64,000 nucleotides of DNA from Actinomyces glycerinitolerans (GCF_900098745.1 NZ_FQTT01000001.1:124001-188000); one strand, 5' to 3'. Numbered from the stretch's first letter, positions 43,645 to 52,445 are shown. Program-made: numbers and translations. Notes: a model not told the origin generated them from the letters alone.

Positions 43645-44532
43645 GTGATTATCGCCGGCCATACCATGGGCACTCCAGACCACGACCTGGCAGGGGCACT
43701 GCGCCTCTTCCGTGGCGCCGGCCTGGAGGCCGCCGAAGTGATCTATCAGGACGACTATCCCAGCGGCATACCCACGGCGGATCCGCGCGCCGCAGCCGAG
43801 GCCGCCCGCATCGCCGACGGCGAGGGTGTGCCGATTATCGGGCTCACCCCCTACACCACCTCCATCAATAGCCTCGATGACGCCGAATGGAACTCGGGGA
43901 TCGATGAGTTCCGGGCTTGCATCGACGCCGCGCATATCCTTTCGGCCACGGCAATCCGTGTTTACGCGGGCTCCTGGCATCCCGGGGACACCGAGCACGA
44001 GGCGCACTGGGCCAGGCTGCGCGAGGCGCTGGCGGTTCTTGGGCCCGAGGCGCGTGCCGCCGACACCGTGCTCTGCGTGGAGAACCACTTCGGCACGATG
44101 ACCCAAACCGCCGCCGACACCGCCAAGCTCGTACGTGAGGTCAACGATGCCGGTGCCCGCGTCCTGTACGACCAGGCGAATCTAACCTTCACCCACGACG
44201 AGACCTGGCAGGAGGCCTTCACGGTGCAGGGCGATCTCATCGGCCACGTCCACGTAAAAGATCTCGTCTTCAAGGACCCCGATGCCCCCTTCCGCGCCGC
44301 AGGAACCGCCCGCGTCGAGGCGGATGAACGGGCCGTGTGCTCGCGCGTGGTCGGTACAGGAGTACTCCCCTGGCCCGAGATCCTCCGCGCGCTGATCGCC
44401 ACCGGCTATGACGGAGCCCTTTCGCTCGAATACGAGTACCGCTGGCACCCCCAAGACCTGCCCGAACCCGCCGTCGGCTTCGCGCAGTCCGCAATCAATC
44501 TCAACAAGATTCTCAAGGAGGCAAACGCATGA
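43645..44532 (+). CDS. Sugar phosphate isomerase/epimerase-like TIM barrel (AP endonuclease 2 superfamily)
   Basis: A 295-residue xylose-isomerase-like TIM barrel. The metal-binding acidic residues fall in TVLCVENHFGTM, RVLYDQANLTF, HVHVKDL and the C-terminal ALSLEYEYRW. Members include inosose dehydratase, hydroxypyruvate isomerase, tagatose epimerases and dehydroshikimate dehydratases. It starts at GTG 43645, three bases after the VOC stop, and its stop overlaps the next gene (ATGA). The likely role is an isomerisation or dehydration step on the keto-sugar made by the oxidoreductases. Confidence 0.85.
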   Translation: MIIAGHTMGTPDHDLAGALRLFRGAGLEAAEVIYQDDYPSGIPTADPRAAAEAARIADGEGVPIIGLTPYTTSINSLDDAEWNSGIDEFRACIDAAHILSATAIRVYAGSWHPGDTEHEAHWARLREALAVLGPEARAADTVLCVENHFGTMTQTAADTAKLVREVNDAGARVLYDQANLTFTHDETWQEAFTVQGDLIGHVHVKDLVFKDPDAPFRAAGTARVEADERAVCSRVVGTGVLPWPEILRALIATGYDGALSLEYEYRWHPQDLPEPAVGFAQSAINLNKILKEANA

Positions 44533-45512
44533 GCAACGCCCTTCGCGTAGGCGTCGTCGGCCACGGCAATATCGCCACCATCGCCCAGCTGCCGACGCTC
44601 GTCACCCGCGACGACGTCGAGATGGCTGCACTCGTCAGCATTCTCCCCGACCCCGAACCGGTGAAGCGCCGCTGGGGCTTCCAGAACGCCTACCCGACAC
44701 TTGAGGCAGCGCTCGACGCCCAGGAACTCGACGCGGTCTTCATCCTGACCCCCCGCTCCGAACACCTCGCCATGACCAAGACCGCGCTGGAAGCGGGCGT
44801 CGACGTCTTCTGCGAGAAGCCTCTGGCCACAACCGCCGCCGGCGCGCAGATGCTCGCCGAGACCGCCGAGAAGAACGGCCGTATCCTCCAGGTCGGCTTC
44901 AACCGCCGCTTCGCCCCGGTATATGCCGCTGCGCACGATTCCTTCGGTGAGACCGGTGCAAGCTTCTGCGTCGCTCAGAAGAACCGCGCGGGATCCGAAT
45001 ACCGTGCCACTTTCGAGAACGCCATTCACATGGTTGACCTCGTCCGCTGGTTCTGCGGCGGTGAGCCCGTCGAGGTCACCGCCTATGCGGCCGGAGAGGA
45101 CAAGTGGCAGGAGGATGGGATCTCGGCGCTGATCCATTTCGACAACGGGCATACCGGCGTCGTCGTCGGAGCGCGCAACGCGGGTGGCTGGAATGAGAGG
45201 CTGGACGCCTACGGGCAGATGACGTCCGCATCTGTGGTCGCCCCCGACTCGGTGACGATCACCCGTCCGGAGGGCACCTCGCTGCGTGAGATGACGCCTG
45301 AGAACTTCGGCTGGGCCACGGCCACCGAGACCATGGGATTCGCCGGCGCCGTCCACCACTTCCTCGACCGCGTCCGGGACCGTGGTGTCCCGCTGGTCTC
45401 GGGGGCAGAGGCGGTGAAAACCCAGCAGCTGCTCGAACGCATCCTCGAAGTCAGCGGACTGCCGACCGACGAGCAGCCCGGTCGTGTCTGGTCCAGCCAC
45501 GCCAAGAAGTGA
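44529..45512 (+). CDS. Gfo/Idh/MocA-family oxidoreductase
   Basis: A 327-residue dehydrogenase, the second of its family in the cluster. The Rossmann motif is VGVVGHGNIATIAQLPTLVT, and the EKP motif is DVFCEKPLATT. The substrate domain includes NAIHMVDLVRWFCGGEPVEV. The two family members differ in sequence, so they probably act at different steps or positions of the sugar ring. It is the last gene of the + operon, with a strong hairpin 18 bp after the stop. Confidence 0.9.
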   Translation: MSNALRVGVVGHGNIATIAQLPTLVTRDDVEMAALVSILPDPEPVKRRWGFQNAYPTLEAALDAQELDAVFILTPRSEHLAMTKTALEAGVDVFCEKPLATTAAGAQMLAETAEKNGRILQVGFNRRFAPVYAAAHDSFGETGASFCVAQKNRAGSEYRATFENAIHMVDLVRWFCGGEPVEVTAYAAGEDKWQEDGISALIHFDNGHTGVVVGARNAGGWNERLDAYGQMTSASVVAPDSVTITRPEGTSLREMTPENFGWATATETMGFAGAVHHFLDRVRDRGVPLVSGAEAVKTQQLLERILEVSGLPTDEQPGRVWSSHAKK

Positions 45513-45530
45513 CCGGCCAAGAATTGGCCG

Positions 45531-45566
45531 GGCGGCCCCGTAGCCAACGATGGCTGCGGGGCCGCC
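45531..45566. terminator. Strong hairpin between convergent operons
   Basis: GGCGGCCCCG plus TAGCC pairs with GGCTG plus CGGGGCCGCC (15 bp, one G-T pair) around a 6-nt loop, followed by TTCG. It serves the + operon and probably also the convergent reverse operon. Confidence 0.8.
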
Positions 45567-45636
45567 TTCGCGAGTAGTGCCGCTCGCGCTGTCCGCGGGT
45601 GTCACCGAGCGCCTGCGTGCTGCGGGCACGGTCGAA

Positions 45637-46476
45637 TCAGGAGAAGAGGTGATGCGCTGAGGCGCGCAGTTCCTCGGCGGTCGCGCCGGGGTAGCCGAAG
45701 AATTCGAGGTAGGCCGGGATCAACTCGAGCAGCATCGTCGATCCGCCCTGGACTGTGCAGCCGCGCGCGGATGCAGCCCGGAGGAAGGGGGTGTCGTCGG
45801 TGCTCAGCACTACGTCGCCGACGAAGGACCCGGGCGCGATTCGATCGACATCGACCGACATCGGGTCGGTGGGCTTCATGCCGAGGGGAGTCGCGTTGAT
45901 GACGACGTCGTATCCCTCGGGATCGTTCGATCCGATCCGCAGCTCCACATTCGGGTAGTAACTGTGGATGCGCTCGCCAAGGGCCTCGGAGGCCGCGTTG
46001 TTCGGATCCGACAGGGCGATCGCGCTGATACCGGCTCCGGCCAACGAGGCCGCAATCGCCGAGCCGACGCCGCCGCTGCCGACGACGAGTGCGCGTTTGC
46101 CTTCAGGATTTATACCCTTGCCGCGCATGCCGCGGACGAAGCCCGCGCCGTCGAACTGGTCGGCGATGGTGGTGCCATCGTCGCGCAGGAGGACGGCGTT
46201 CGTTGCGCCAGCGATGGCGGCGGTGGCGGTCACCTCGTCGACGAGTTCCATCGTGGAGATCTTGTGGGGCATGGTGACCAGAGCTCCGCGCAGATTCGTC
46301 AGCCGCATGACTGCGCGGAAGAACGCGGGGTAGTCATCCGGTTTGATGCCCATTGGCACAACGCAAACGTCATGGCCGTGAGCGTCGAACCAGGGGTTGC
46401 AGATCAGGGACGATTTGAAGGTGCGTGTGGGGTAGCCCAGGTGGGCGATGATCGTGGTGTTTCCGCTGAGTGTCAT
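45637..46476 (-). CDS. Shikimate dehydrogenase-like (AroE superfamily) dehydrogenase with altered substrate motif
   Basis: A 279-residue AroE-fold NAD(P)-dependent dehydrogenase. The catalytic lysine is kept (LVTMPHKISTM), as is the Asp in DQFDGAGF. The nucleotide loop is VVGSGGVGSAIAASLAGAG, and the ATPLGM and GGSTMLLEL motifs are typical. The N-terminal substrate loop, usually HSxSP, reads TFKSS, so the first carboxylate-binding Ser is Phe. It is likely to use a substrate other than shikimate. The ATG at 46474-46476 has an AAGGAAGAG Shine-Dalgarno. It ends the reverse operon with the kinase and aldolase. Confidence 0.85.
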   Translation of the reverse strand: MTLSGNTTIIAHLGYPTRTFKSSLICNPWFDAHGHDVCVVPMGIKPDDYPAFFRAVMRLTNLRGALVTMPHKISTMELVDEVTATAAIAGATNAVLLRDDGTTIADQFDGAGFVRGMRGKGINPEGKRALVVGSGGVGSAIAASLAGAGISAIALSDPNNAASEALGERIHSYYPNVELRIGSNDPEGYDVVINATPLGMKPTDPMSVDVDRIAPGSFVGDVVLSTDDTPFLRAASARGCTVQGGSTMLLELIPAYLEFFGYPGATAEELRASAHHLFS

Positions 46477-46505
46477 GGTCTCTTCCTTGAGGTTGAACGG
46501 GCGGA

Positions 46506-47081
46506 TCAGATGAGGAGGTTGGAGTCGTCGGTGAGTTCGTCGTCCTCGTCGGTGTCCTTGTGGATTTGTCGCAGTTCGACGCCTCTCCAGGCGCAGGTGA
46601 CGTTGCCGTGCTGTGCCCAGTAGGAGTCCCAATCGGCGAGTTTCGCGGCATCGCGGGCCAGTCCGCGCGCGCGCAGGCGGGCTTTAAGCAGTTCGGGCGC
46701 AACGTGGATCTGGATGACTTTGATGCGGGCCTCGGCTGGCCAGCCGAAGCGCCGACGGGCCGAGGCGACGAACTCTGGGTCGGCGAGGAACGGACTGAAG
46801 GGGGCATCGAGGACGACCGAGTTGCCCAGGCGCAGGTTCTGGCCGGCGACGTCGAGCAGGGAGTCGTACTCGAGGGGCAGCAGCGTCGTGGTGTAGTAGT
46901 CATTCGACTCCCGATCTCCGGCCTCGTAGCCGGCAGCGACCAGTCCCGCTTCCACAAAGCGGCTGCTCATCGCGTCCTTGTCCAGATAGGCGGCGTGCAG
47001 GTGGTGGGCGATTCGCCGGGCCCGCAATGACTTACCCGAGCCCGCCGTGCCGATGATGATGTAGACAGTGGGCGTGCTCAC
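46506..47081 (-). CDS. P-loop kinase/AAA-type ATPase (small-molecule kinase-like)
   Basis: A 191-residue P-loop protein. The Walker A is IIGTAGSGKSLRARRIAHHL, followed by an LDKD strand like gluconate or shikimate kinases and zeta-toxin-like kinases. A lid-like Arg-rich region is LLKARLRARGLARDAAK. It is placed between a KDPG-type aldolase and an AroE-like dehydrogenase and would be the phosphorylating step. It starts at GTG 47081, overlapping the aldolase stop. The phosphoryl acceptor is inferred only. Confidence 0.75.
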   Translation of the reverse strand: MSTPTVYIIIGTAGSGKSLRARRIAHHLHAAYLDKDAMSSRFVEAGLVAAGYEAGDRESNDYYTTTLLPLEYDSLLDVAGQNLRLGNSVVLDAPFSPFLADPEFVASARRRFGWPAEARIKVIQIHVAPELLKARLRARGLARDAAKLADWDSYWAQHGNVTCAWRGVELRQIHKDTDEDDELTDDSNLLI

Positions 47082-47725
47082 CGATCGACCGCCTCGACAG
47101 CTGCCATGAAGGTACGGGCCGCGTCGGTGACTCGGGTGAAGTCGCCGTCGTGCTGCCAGGCCTTGGTGACTGCGGAGCCCACGCCGACGGCGAGTACCCC
47201 CAGGTCGAACCAGTCCTTAACGTTGTCGGCCGTGACGCCGCCGGCCGGCAGAACGGCGACCTGGCCGAGCGGGGCGAGGAGGGCCTTGGCGAAGGGGATC
47301 CCGTTGTTCTCCGTGGGGAAGATCTTGACGACGTCCGCTCCGGCCTCGACCGCGTTGACAACCTCCGTCGGAGTGAAGGCCCCACTGATGGTCGGGATCT
47401 GGTAGCGGTTGGCGACTCGGATCATCTCAGGGTTGAGCTGCGGGCTCACGAGGAACGAGGCTCCGTGGGAGATCGCGTCGTACGCGGCGTAACCATCAAG
47501 GACCGTTCCGGCTCCGACGACGACTCCATCCGCGCCGTACTGCTCAGACAGGCGGTTGATCAGTCCGATGGCCCCCGGCACGGTCAGGGGGATTTCAAGC
47601 GCGTGGAACCCGCCCTTGATGGCGGCGTGGCAGACCCGCTCCGCACTGTCGAGTTCCGGCAGGCGCACGATGAGCACTGCGCCCGAGTCGTGGATCGTGT
47701 TGAGGGTAGCGAGCTTCTTGAACAT
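47078..47725 (-). CDS. KDPG/KHG-type aldolase
   Basis: A 215-residue class I aldolase of the Eda family, which splits 2-keto-3-deoxy-6-phospho sugar acids into pyruvate and a triose phosphate. The catalytic Glu is in HALEIPLTVPGA, the turn GAGTVLD follows, and the Schiff-base Lys is in DVVKIFPTE. The late motif AVLPAGGVTADN is present. The ATG at 47723-47725 has GGAGGA upstream; the frame beyond it crosses the divergent promoter and is rejected. It is the first gene of the reverse operon. Confidence 0.9.
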   Translation of the reverse strand: MFKKLATLNTIHDSGAVLIVRLPELDSAERVCHAAIKGGFHALEIPLTVPGAIGLINRLSEQYGADGVVVGAGTVLDGYAAYDAISHGASFLVSPQLNPEMIRVANRYQIPTISGAFTPTEVVNAVEAGADVVKIFPTENNGIPFAKALLAPLGQVAVLPAGGVTADNVKDWFDLGVLAVGVGSAVTKAWQHDGDFTRVTDAARTFMAAVEAVDR

Positions 47726-47751
47726 CTTTGTCCTCCGTGGTGGTGATGTGG

Positions 47752-47811
47752 TTGACAAGATCATGGCACGATGCGTACGCTCATTGCAACCGATCTCAGC
47801 AATCGGTCTCA
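47752..47811 (+). promoter_or_regulatory. Promoter and tandem operator P2 of the catabolic cluster (divergent)
   Basis: TTGACA (47752-47757), 18 bp, TACGCT (47776-47781), then two abutting 13-mers GCAACCGATCTCA (47786-47798) and GCAATCGGTCTCA (47799-47811). The self-complementary TTGCAA (47784-47789) can also be the -35 of a reverse promoter (18 bp to CATGAT) for the aldolase operon, so one site could control both directions. Confidence 0.7.
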
Positions 47812-47816
47812 TAGCG

Positions 47817-47836
47817 GCAAGGCGCAATCGCCTTGC
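47817..47836 (+). promoter_or_regulatory. Leader hairpin in the MFS transporter 5' UTR
   Basis: GCAAGGCG pairs with CGCCTTGC around CAAT, a stable 8-bp stem just after the operator and about 60 nt before the start codon. Possibly only a stabilising 5' structure. Confidence 0.4.
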
Positions 47837-47899
47837 GTTCGGGTCGTGCACCGCTGCCCTCTCCGAATGCCGCTGCCCCACATCCACCAGGAGCTCTCA

Positions 47900-49267
47900 A
47901 TGTCGACGAACCCACCTGCGGTCGCTGAGCCGACGCCTACCGCTCAGGCATCGGCTCGGCCCCACACCATCAACCTCATTGCCGGAACGGTCGGCCACTT
48001 CGTCGAGTGGTACGACTGGTACGTCTACGGGTTGATGGCGGCCATCTTCGCGCCGCACATCTTCCCCAGCGATTCCCGACTCGCCTCCCTCTTGGCCGCC
48101 TTCCTGACCTACGCGATCGGCTTCATCATCCGACCGATGTCCGGATTCATCATCTCGCCCCTCGCGGACCGCTTCGGTCGCCGGATCGTCCTGACGCTGT
48201 CGGTGTCGGGCATGGCCCTCGGTGCGCTGATCATCGGCCTGACGCCCGGCTATGAGACCATCGGCGTCGCCGCCCCGATCCTGTTCGTCATCGCCCGTGT
48301 CATGCAGGGCATTTCCGCCGGTGGCGAGGCCCAGTCGGCGATCTCCTTCATGGTCGAGCATGCTCCGGCCAACCGCCGCGGCCTGTACGGCTCCTTCTCG
48401 AACACGGCTTCCGGCCTGGCGACTCTCGCCGCCACCGGCGCGGCCGCCCTGTCGACTGCGGCCTTTTCTCCCGAGGCTCTTGACGCATGGGGCTGGCGCG
48501 TTCCCTTCATCTTCGGTGGCATCCTCGGCATCTTCGGGCTTCTTCTGCGTACTCACTCCGACGAGAGCCCTGAATACGAGGCGCAGTCGAAGACCAACAA
48601 GAAGTCTTCGAAGGGGCGCGTCGGCTATCTCCTGCGCCACTACCCCAAGCAGCTGCTCCAGACCGCCGCCCTATCGGCTCCCGCCGTCGCCTACTACACC
48701 TGGGCGACCTTCCTGCCCACCTACGCGGAACTCACCTCCGGCCGCGATAAGACTTCGACTCTTGCCGGCTCGGTGATTGGCCTGTGCATTCTCGTCATGG
48801 TCGTGCCCTTCTGCGGTTGGCTCTCCGATCGCATCGGGCGGCGCCTAATCTTCCCGATCATCGGCACCATCGGCATGGTTCTCCTCTTCTACCCCCTGAT
48901 GATGGCTCTCAAATATCCCGGATTCGGCGTCTACGTCGCCGTTGCCGCCAGCGGATGGGTCGTCCTGGGTATTTGGCAGGCTGTCTACCCGACGATCCAG
49001 GCGGAGCTCTTCCCGGCCTCGCTGCGTGTCTCCGGCATCGGAGTGGCGCACCAGTTCGTCATCGCGACCCTGGGCGGCACCGCGCCGCTCATCGCCACCG
49101 CGTTCATCAACGCCGGCCACCCGAATTGGATCCCGATCTACATGAGCGTCATCGTGTTGATCTGCCTGCTGATCTACTTCACGATCCCCGAGACCGGCTC
49201 GAAGACGCCGCGCGCCACCGTTGCGATGGATGACCGCGAGGTGGTCGAGGGCGAGAAGAGGGCCTGA
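47900..49267 (+). CDS. MFS metabolite:H+ symporter (ShiA/proline-betaine-like family)
   Basis: A 455-residue, 12-segment transporter of the metabolite:H+ symporter family (relatives carry shikimate, proline, alpha-ketoglutarate and other acids). The N-terminal family signature is GTVGHFVEWYDWYVYGLMAA, with GGEAQSAISFMVEHAPANRR and GWLSDRIGRR in loops. ATG 47900 has AGGAG upstream. Promoter P2 drives it, so it should be co-induced with the dehydrogenase, aldolase and kinase genes. This suggests that the imported compound is an organic or sugar acid. Confidence 0.88.
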   Translation: MSTNPPAVAEPTPTAQASARPHTINLIAGTVGHFVEWYDWYVYGLMAAIFAPHIFPSDSRLASLLAAFLTYAIGFIIRPMSGFIISPLADRFGRRIVLTLSVSGMALGALIIGLTPGYETIGVAAPILFVIARVMQGISAGGEAQSAISFMVEHAPANRRGLYGSFSNTASGLATLAATGAAALSTAAFSPEALDAWGWRVPFIFGGILGIFGLLLRTHSDESPEYEAQSKTNKKSSKGRVGYLLRHYPKQLLQTAALSAPAVAYYTWATFLPTYAELTSGRDKTSTLAGSVIGLCILVMVVPFCGWLSDRIGRRLIFPIIGTIGMVLLFYPLMMALKYPGFGVYVAVAASGWVVLGIWQAVYPTIQAELFPASLRVSGIGVAHQFVIATLGGTAPLIATAFINAGHPNWIPIYMSVIVLICLLIYFTIPETGSKTPRATVAMDDREVVEGEKRA

Positions 49268-49308
49268 ACGCTTGCGCTAATCCGTTTGATTCATGATCCC
49301 GAACCACC

Positions 49309-49344
49309 GAGGGGAGCCGAGCCACCACCAGCCCGGCTCCCCTC
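49309..49344 (+). terminator. Terminator hairpin after the MFS transporter
   Basis: GAGGGGAGCCG (49309-49319) pairs with CGGCTCCCCTC (49334-49344) around a 14-nt loop. Confidence 0.7.
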
Positions 49345-49475
49345 ACCCGTGTCGGTGCAGCAGCAGGCTCATTCAAGGACCCGCTCGACTTGGCCGAGCG
49401 TCCGGATGCAGTTCTCCGCACCGACGATTATTAGTCAGCAAGTTCGCGTCACACCGGACCGGTACGCTGGCTGGC

Positions 49476-50667
49476 ATGAATCTTCTGGAGCGTGCCGCGA
49501 ACCGGCGCCAGGCGGCACTGGGGAGCCTTCTGTGCTGCCGATTCGGGCGTACGCACGTCGTTGGTCAAGAGCGACTTCGTGCAGTGGGCGCTGCACACGG
49601 ATGAGCACTTCGACCTGGTGATTCAGAATCCGCCATACCACAAGATCCGCTCTCGCTCGACGCTGGATTCCGATCTTCGCAGCGCAGGCATAGCCGTTCC
49701 CAATATCTACGCTGGTTTCATGGCGCTTGGCGCACTCCTGCTGGACGCCGGCGGACAGCAGGTCTCCATCACACCGCGCTCGTGGATGAACGGCACCTAC
49801 TTCAGCCACTTCCGTCGCACTCTGCTGGCATCGTTTGGGATCGACGCCATCCACACCTTCCAGTCACGTTCCGAGGTATTCGGCGACCTGGGAGTACTTC
49901 AGGAGACGATCATTGTGTCTGCCATAAACGGTCCACAGCCGGACACGATTCGTCTCTCCTCATCCGTGGATCACCATGACACGCCCGTGACGCGACATGT
50001 ATCGGCAGCTCAGGTAGTCACGAATGACTTCGTGTTCGTTCCCGCATCCTCACAGGATGCCGAGGCGGTCAAGTGGATGAACTGCGCCAGATACACGCTT
50101 GCCGACCTCGGCATGACGGTTTCAACCGGACGCGTGGTGGACTTCCGATCCCGTGAATACTTGGCATACGAGCCGTCCGACGGTGCCGTACCGATGGTGT
50201 ACCCGGCCAATATCACCCGGCAGCGAGTAGTGCATCCCCGCGATAGCGTGAGGAAACCGCAGTGGTTCCGTGCGACCGAACCGGTGCGCACGAAGTTCCT
50301 GGTCCCGGCAGGCACATATGTTCTGGTCAAACGCTTCTCCGCGAAGGAGGAGAAGCGGCGCCTGGTCGCCGCCGTGTGGTCCGACGACGGCAGGCAGCCA
50401 GCGTTCGACAACAAGTTGAACTACATCCACTGCGCTGGGCACGGGCTGGACCCCGAGGTTGCTGTCGGCTTAGCGGTCTGGCTGAACTCGAAACCGGTTG
50501 ACGATTACTTCCGAGTCTTCTCCGGCCATACCCAGGTCAACGCCGGTGATCTGCGGCAGATGCGGTTCCCCAGCCTGGACCAGCTGCGCCGACTCGGCGA
50601 GAGCACGCATGATCCTGAAGAGGCCATCCGCAGGGTAATGGGCATGACACGCATGGAGGCCGCATGA
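49476..50667 (+). pseudogene. Decayed Eco57I/M.BsuBI-type DNA adenine methyltransferase
   Basis: An N-terminal stub at ATG 49476 (MNLLERAANRRQAALG) is in one frame. The rest of the gene, from about 49540 (TSLVKSDFVQWALHTDEHFD), is in another. Motif IV is intact (LVIQNPPYHKI) and so is the target-recognition half. The SAM-binding motif I region, normally about 120 residues between these parts, is missing. The cause is an internal deletion with frameshift, so the enzyme should be inactive. The frame from GTG 49492 is open for 391 codons only by chance at its start. The stop overlaps the restriction-gene start (ATGA). Confidence 0.78.
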
Positions 50668-51187
50668 GCACCATCCAGGAGGCAGGCAATACTCCGCAAC
50701 GACGACGCCCCTTCGCGGGCGACCAACTCGTCGAAGAACAACTACCGGCTGAATCCGGAGGCCTTGCTGACGATCCAGCTCTACGGAACCCCCGACTTCG
50801 GCCCCGCTATTGAGGAGTACGTCGTTGAGGCGGGCAGTCTCGCCGCCAAGTACCAAGCTGCCCGCGATCTAGCCCGTATCCCCGTGACCACGCCCGAGGG
50901 GGATACTTTCACGTTGAAGGCAGGCGGACAGAACGTCCTCATCAAGGCGATGGTCATGGAGGAGCTCAACCCACGGGCCCGTGGACCACATTCGCTACAG
51001 CGAGCTGTCCAGCCTGTTTTCACGATCAACCGCCGACCTCGTATATGTGTCCTGCTTCCCTGATCGCTCGGTCATACGCAGATTCCTCCCCGACCTGGCC
51101 TGGGAGACGGAGGTCTGGCTGGCGTCAGAGCCCACACACATGATCCACCTGAACGGGGAGAAGTTCTTGGGGCCGTACCACCATTGA
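50664..51187 (+). pseudogene. Decayed BsuBI/PstI-type restriction endonuclease
   Basis: Three pieces in three frames. ATG 50664 gives MSTIQEAG. From about 50689 a second frame gives ILRNDDAPSRATNSSKNNYR and GGQNVLIKAMVMEELNPRA. From about 50981 a third frame gives ELSSLFSRSTADLVYVSCF and DLAWETEVWLASEPTHMIHL, ending FLGPYHH. The last segment is the hallmark C-terminus of BsuBI/PstI enzymes, whose prototypes cut CTGCAG. The catalytic PD-(D/E)xK core between the second and third pieces is deleted. With its methyltransferase also broken the system is dead. Confidence 0.75.
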
Positions 51188-51216
51188 TGTGGGCGATCTC
51201 ATCAGCTGTCCCCCTG

Positions 51217-52398
51217 TCACCCAGTGGCTGTAGCTCGAACAGGGACGCTGAAGGTCACCGTCCACCGTGCCTTGCCCCGGTTTACGACAAACTCACCGCC
51301 GAGGGTCTCCACGCGACGCCGCGCGTCTGCCAGTCCCAGGCCGGAGGACAATGCGCCGTCCGAATTCTGCGTCGCATCGACCGCGTTGGTGACCATGCAG
51401 TCGAAAACACCGTCATCGATATCTATCGCTACTCTGGCCAATCCATCGGCGGCTGTGTGCTTGGCGGCGTTGTCAACGAGTTCGCCGACGACTCGTAGCA
51501 CCTGCTGGTGCGTGCCTGGGGTGAAGAGCTCTTCGGCTAGCAGTTGCACGCCGTCGACCTCCAGCGAGGCCCCGCGATCGGCGAGCGCACGACGCGCATC
51601 CGCTAAGGTCTGATCAATCGGCCGCGGCGGCCTCAAGGTCATACGAAATAGGTCAGCGTCGCCGTCGTCTGTGGTCACGCTCTGTAGGCCGCGTCGCAAC
51701 TGCGCTACCGCAGCGCGCACCGGCTCGATGATTGAGTCGAGTTCCCGGCTCAGTTGCTCGTCACCGGCGTGGGCGATCTTTAGCTGCTCGCCCGCCATCA
51801 CCGCGTAGGTGAGGTCGCGCGCAACCGTGTCATGCAGTTCCGAGGCCACGAGCCTGCGCTGTCGAAGCCGGGCCTCACGCCTGCGCCGGGCGTCACGGCG
51901 AGCCTGATCACGCTGCTGACGGAGCATCTCCCCCAGCACCAGGCTGGGAACGCCCATGGTGACCGGCCACACGAACGCAGCCCACAAGGGCTCGTAGACA
52001 GCGGGCAGTAACAACACCGGCAGCGTGATGATGCAGGCAAGCGAGTAAACCGTCCACCGGGGAAGGCCACGTGCGAGCAGCATAGCGACCACACCCCACG
52101 CGGCCGTGGAGGCCAAGAGCCCCGTATCCTGCGGGACAGATTCTGCAACCCAGGTAACCACTATGCTCATTGCGGTACCGACCACCGGAGCGACCGAGGT
52201 CAGAGGCAGGGCAAGGGCGGCCAGCGCAGTTAGGCTGATCGCCACCGGTTCTCTCGGGAGTGACGTGAAGAAGAACGCGAAGGTGAAAAAGAAACCCGCC
52301 ATGCCCACGTGTAGCAGGTGAGTGCGCAGCGTGGGATGCCATGCGCCGGGCTCGTCATGGCCGGCAACAGGAGAGGATCGAGGGAGGAAGTGCAGCAT
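51217..52398 (-). CDS. Sensor histidine kinase (NarL/DesK-type, HisKA_3)
   Basis: A 393-residue membrane kinase. Five to six hydrophobic segments (about residues 28-165) form the sensor. A basic coiled coil (RRDARRRREARLRQRR) leads to the phospho-acceptor histidine in VASELHDTVARDLTYAV. The HATPase domain has ELVDNAAKHTA and SGLGLADARRRVETLGGEF. The gene is divergent from its response-regulator gene, with 47 bp between start codons. Kinases with this small sensor often detect cell-envelope stress and control a neighbouring ABC exporter. Confidence 0.9.
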   Translation of the reverse strand: MLHFLPRSSPVAGHDEPGAWHPTLRTHLLHVGMAGFFFTFAFFFTSLPREPVAISLTALAALALPLTSVAPVVGTAMSIVVTWVAESVPQDTGLLASTAAWGVVAMLLARGLPRWTVYSLACIITLPVLLLPAVYEPLWAAFVWPVTMGVPSLVLGEMLRQQRDQARRDARRRREARLRQRRLVASELHDTVARDLTYAVMAGEQLKIAHAGDEQLSRELDSIIEPVRAAVAQLRRGLQSVTTDDGDADLFRMTLRPPRPIDQTLADARRALADRGASLEVDGVQLLAEELFTPGTHQQVLRVVGELVDNAAKHTAADGLARVAIDIDDGVFDCMVTNAVDATQNSDGALSSGLGLADARRRVETLGGEFVVNRGKARWTVTFSVPVRATATG

Positions 52399-52409
52399 GG
52401 TGAGGAACG

Positions 52410-52441
52410 TTCAGCGAGGACGATTTCCGACCTAAGCTTAG
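52410..52441 (+). promoter_or_regulatory. Promoter of the response regulator (predicted leaderless)
   Basis: TTCAGC (52410-52415), 17 bp, TAAGCT (52433-52438). The GTG start at 52446 is 7 bases after the -10. CTAAGCTTAG (52432-52441) is a perfect palindrome over the -10. Confidence 0.45.
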
Positions 52442-52445
52442 CGGC

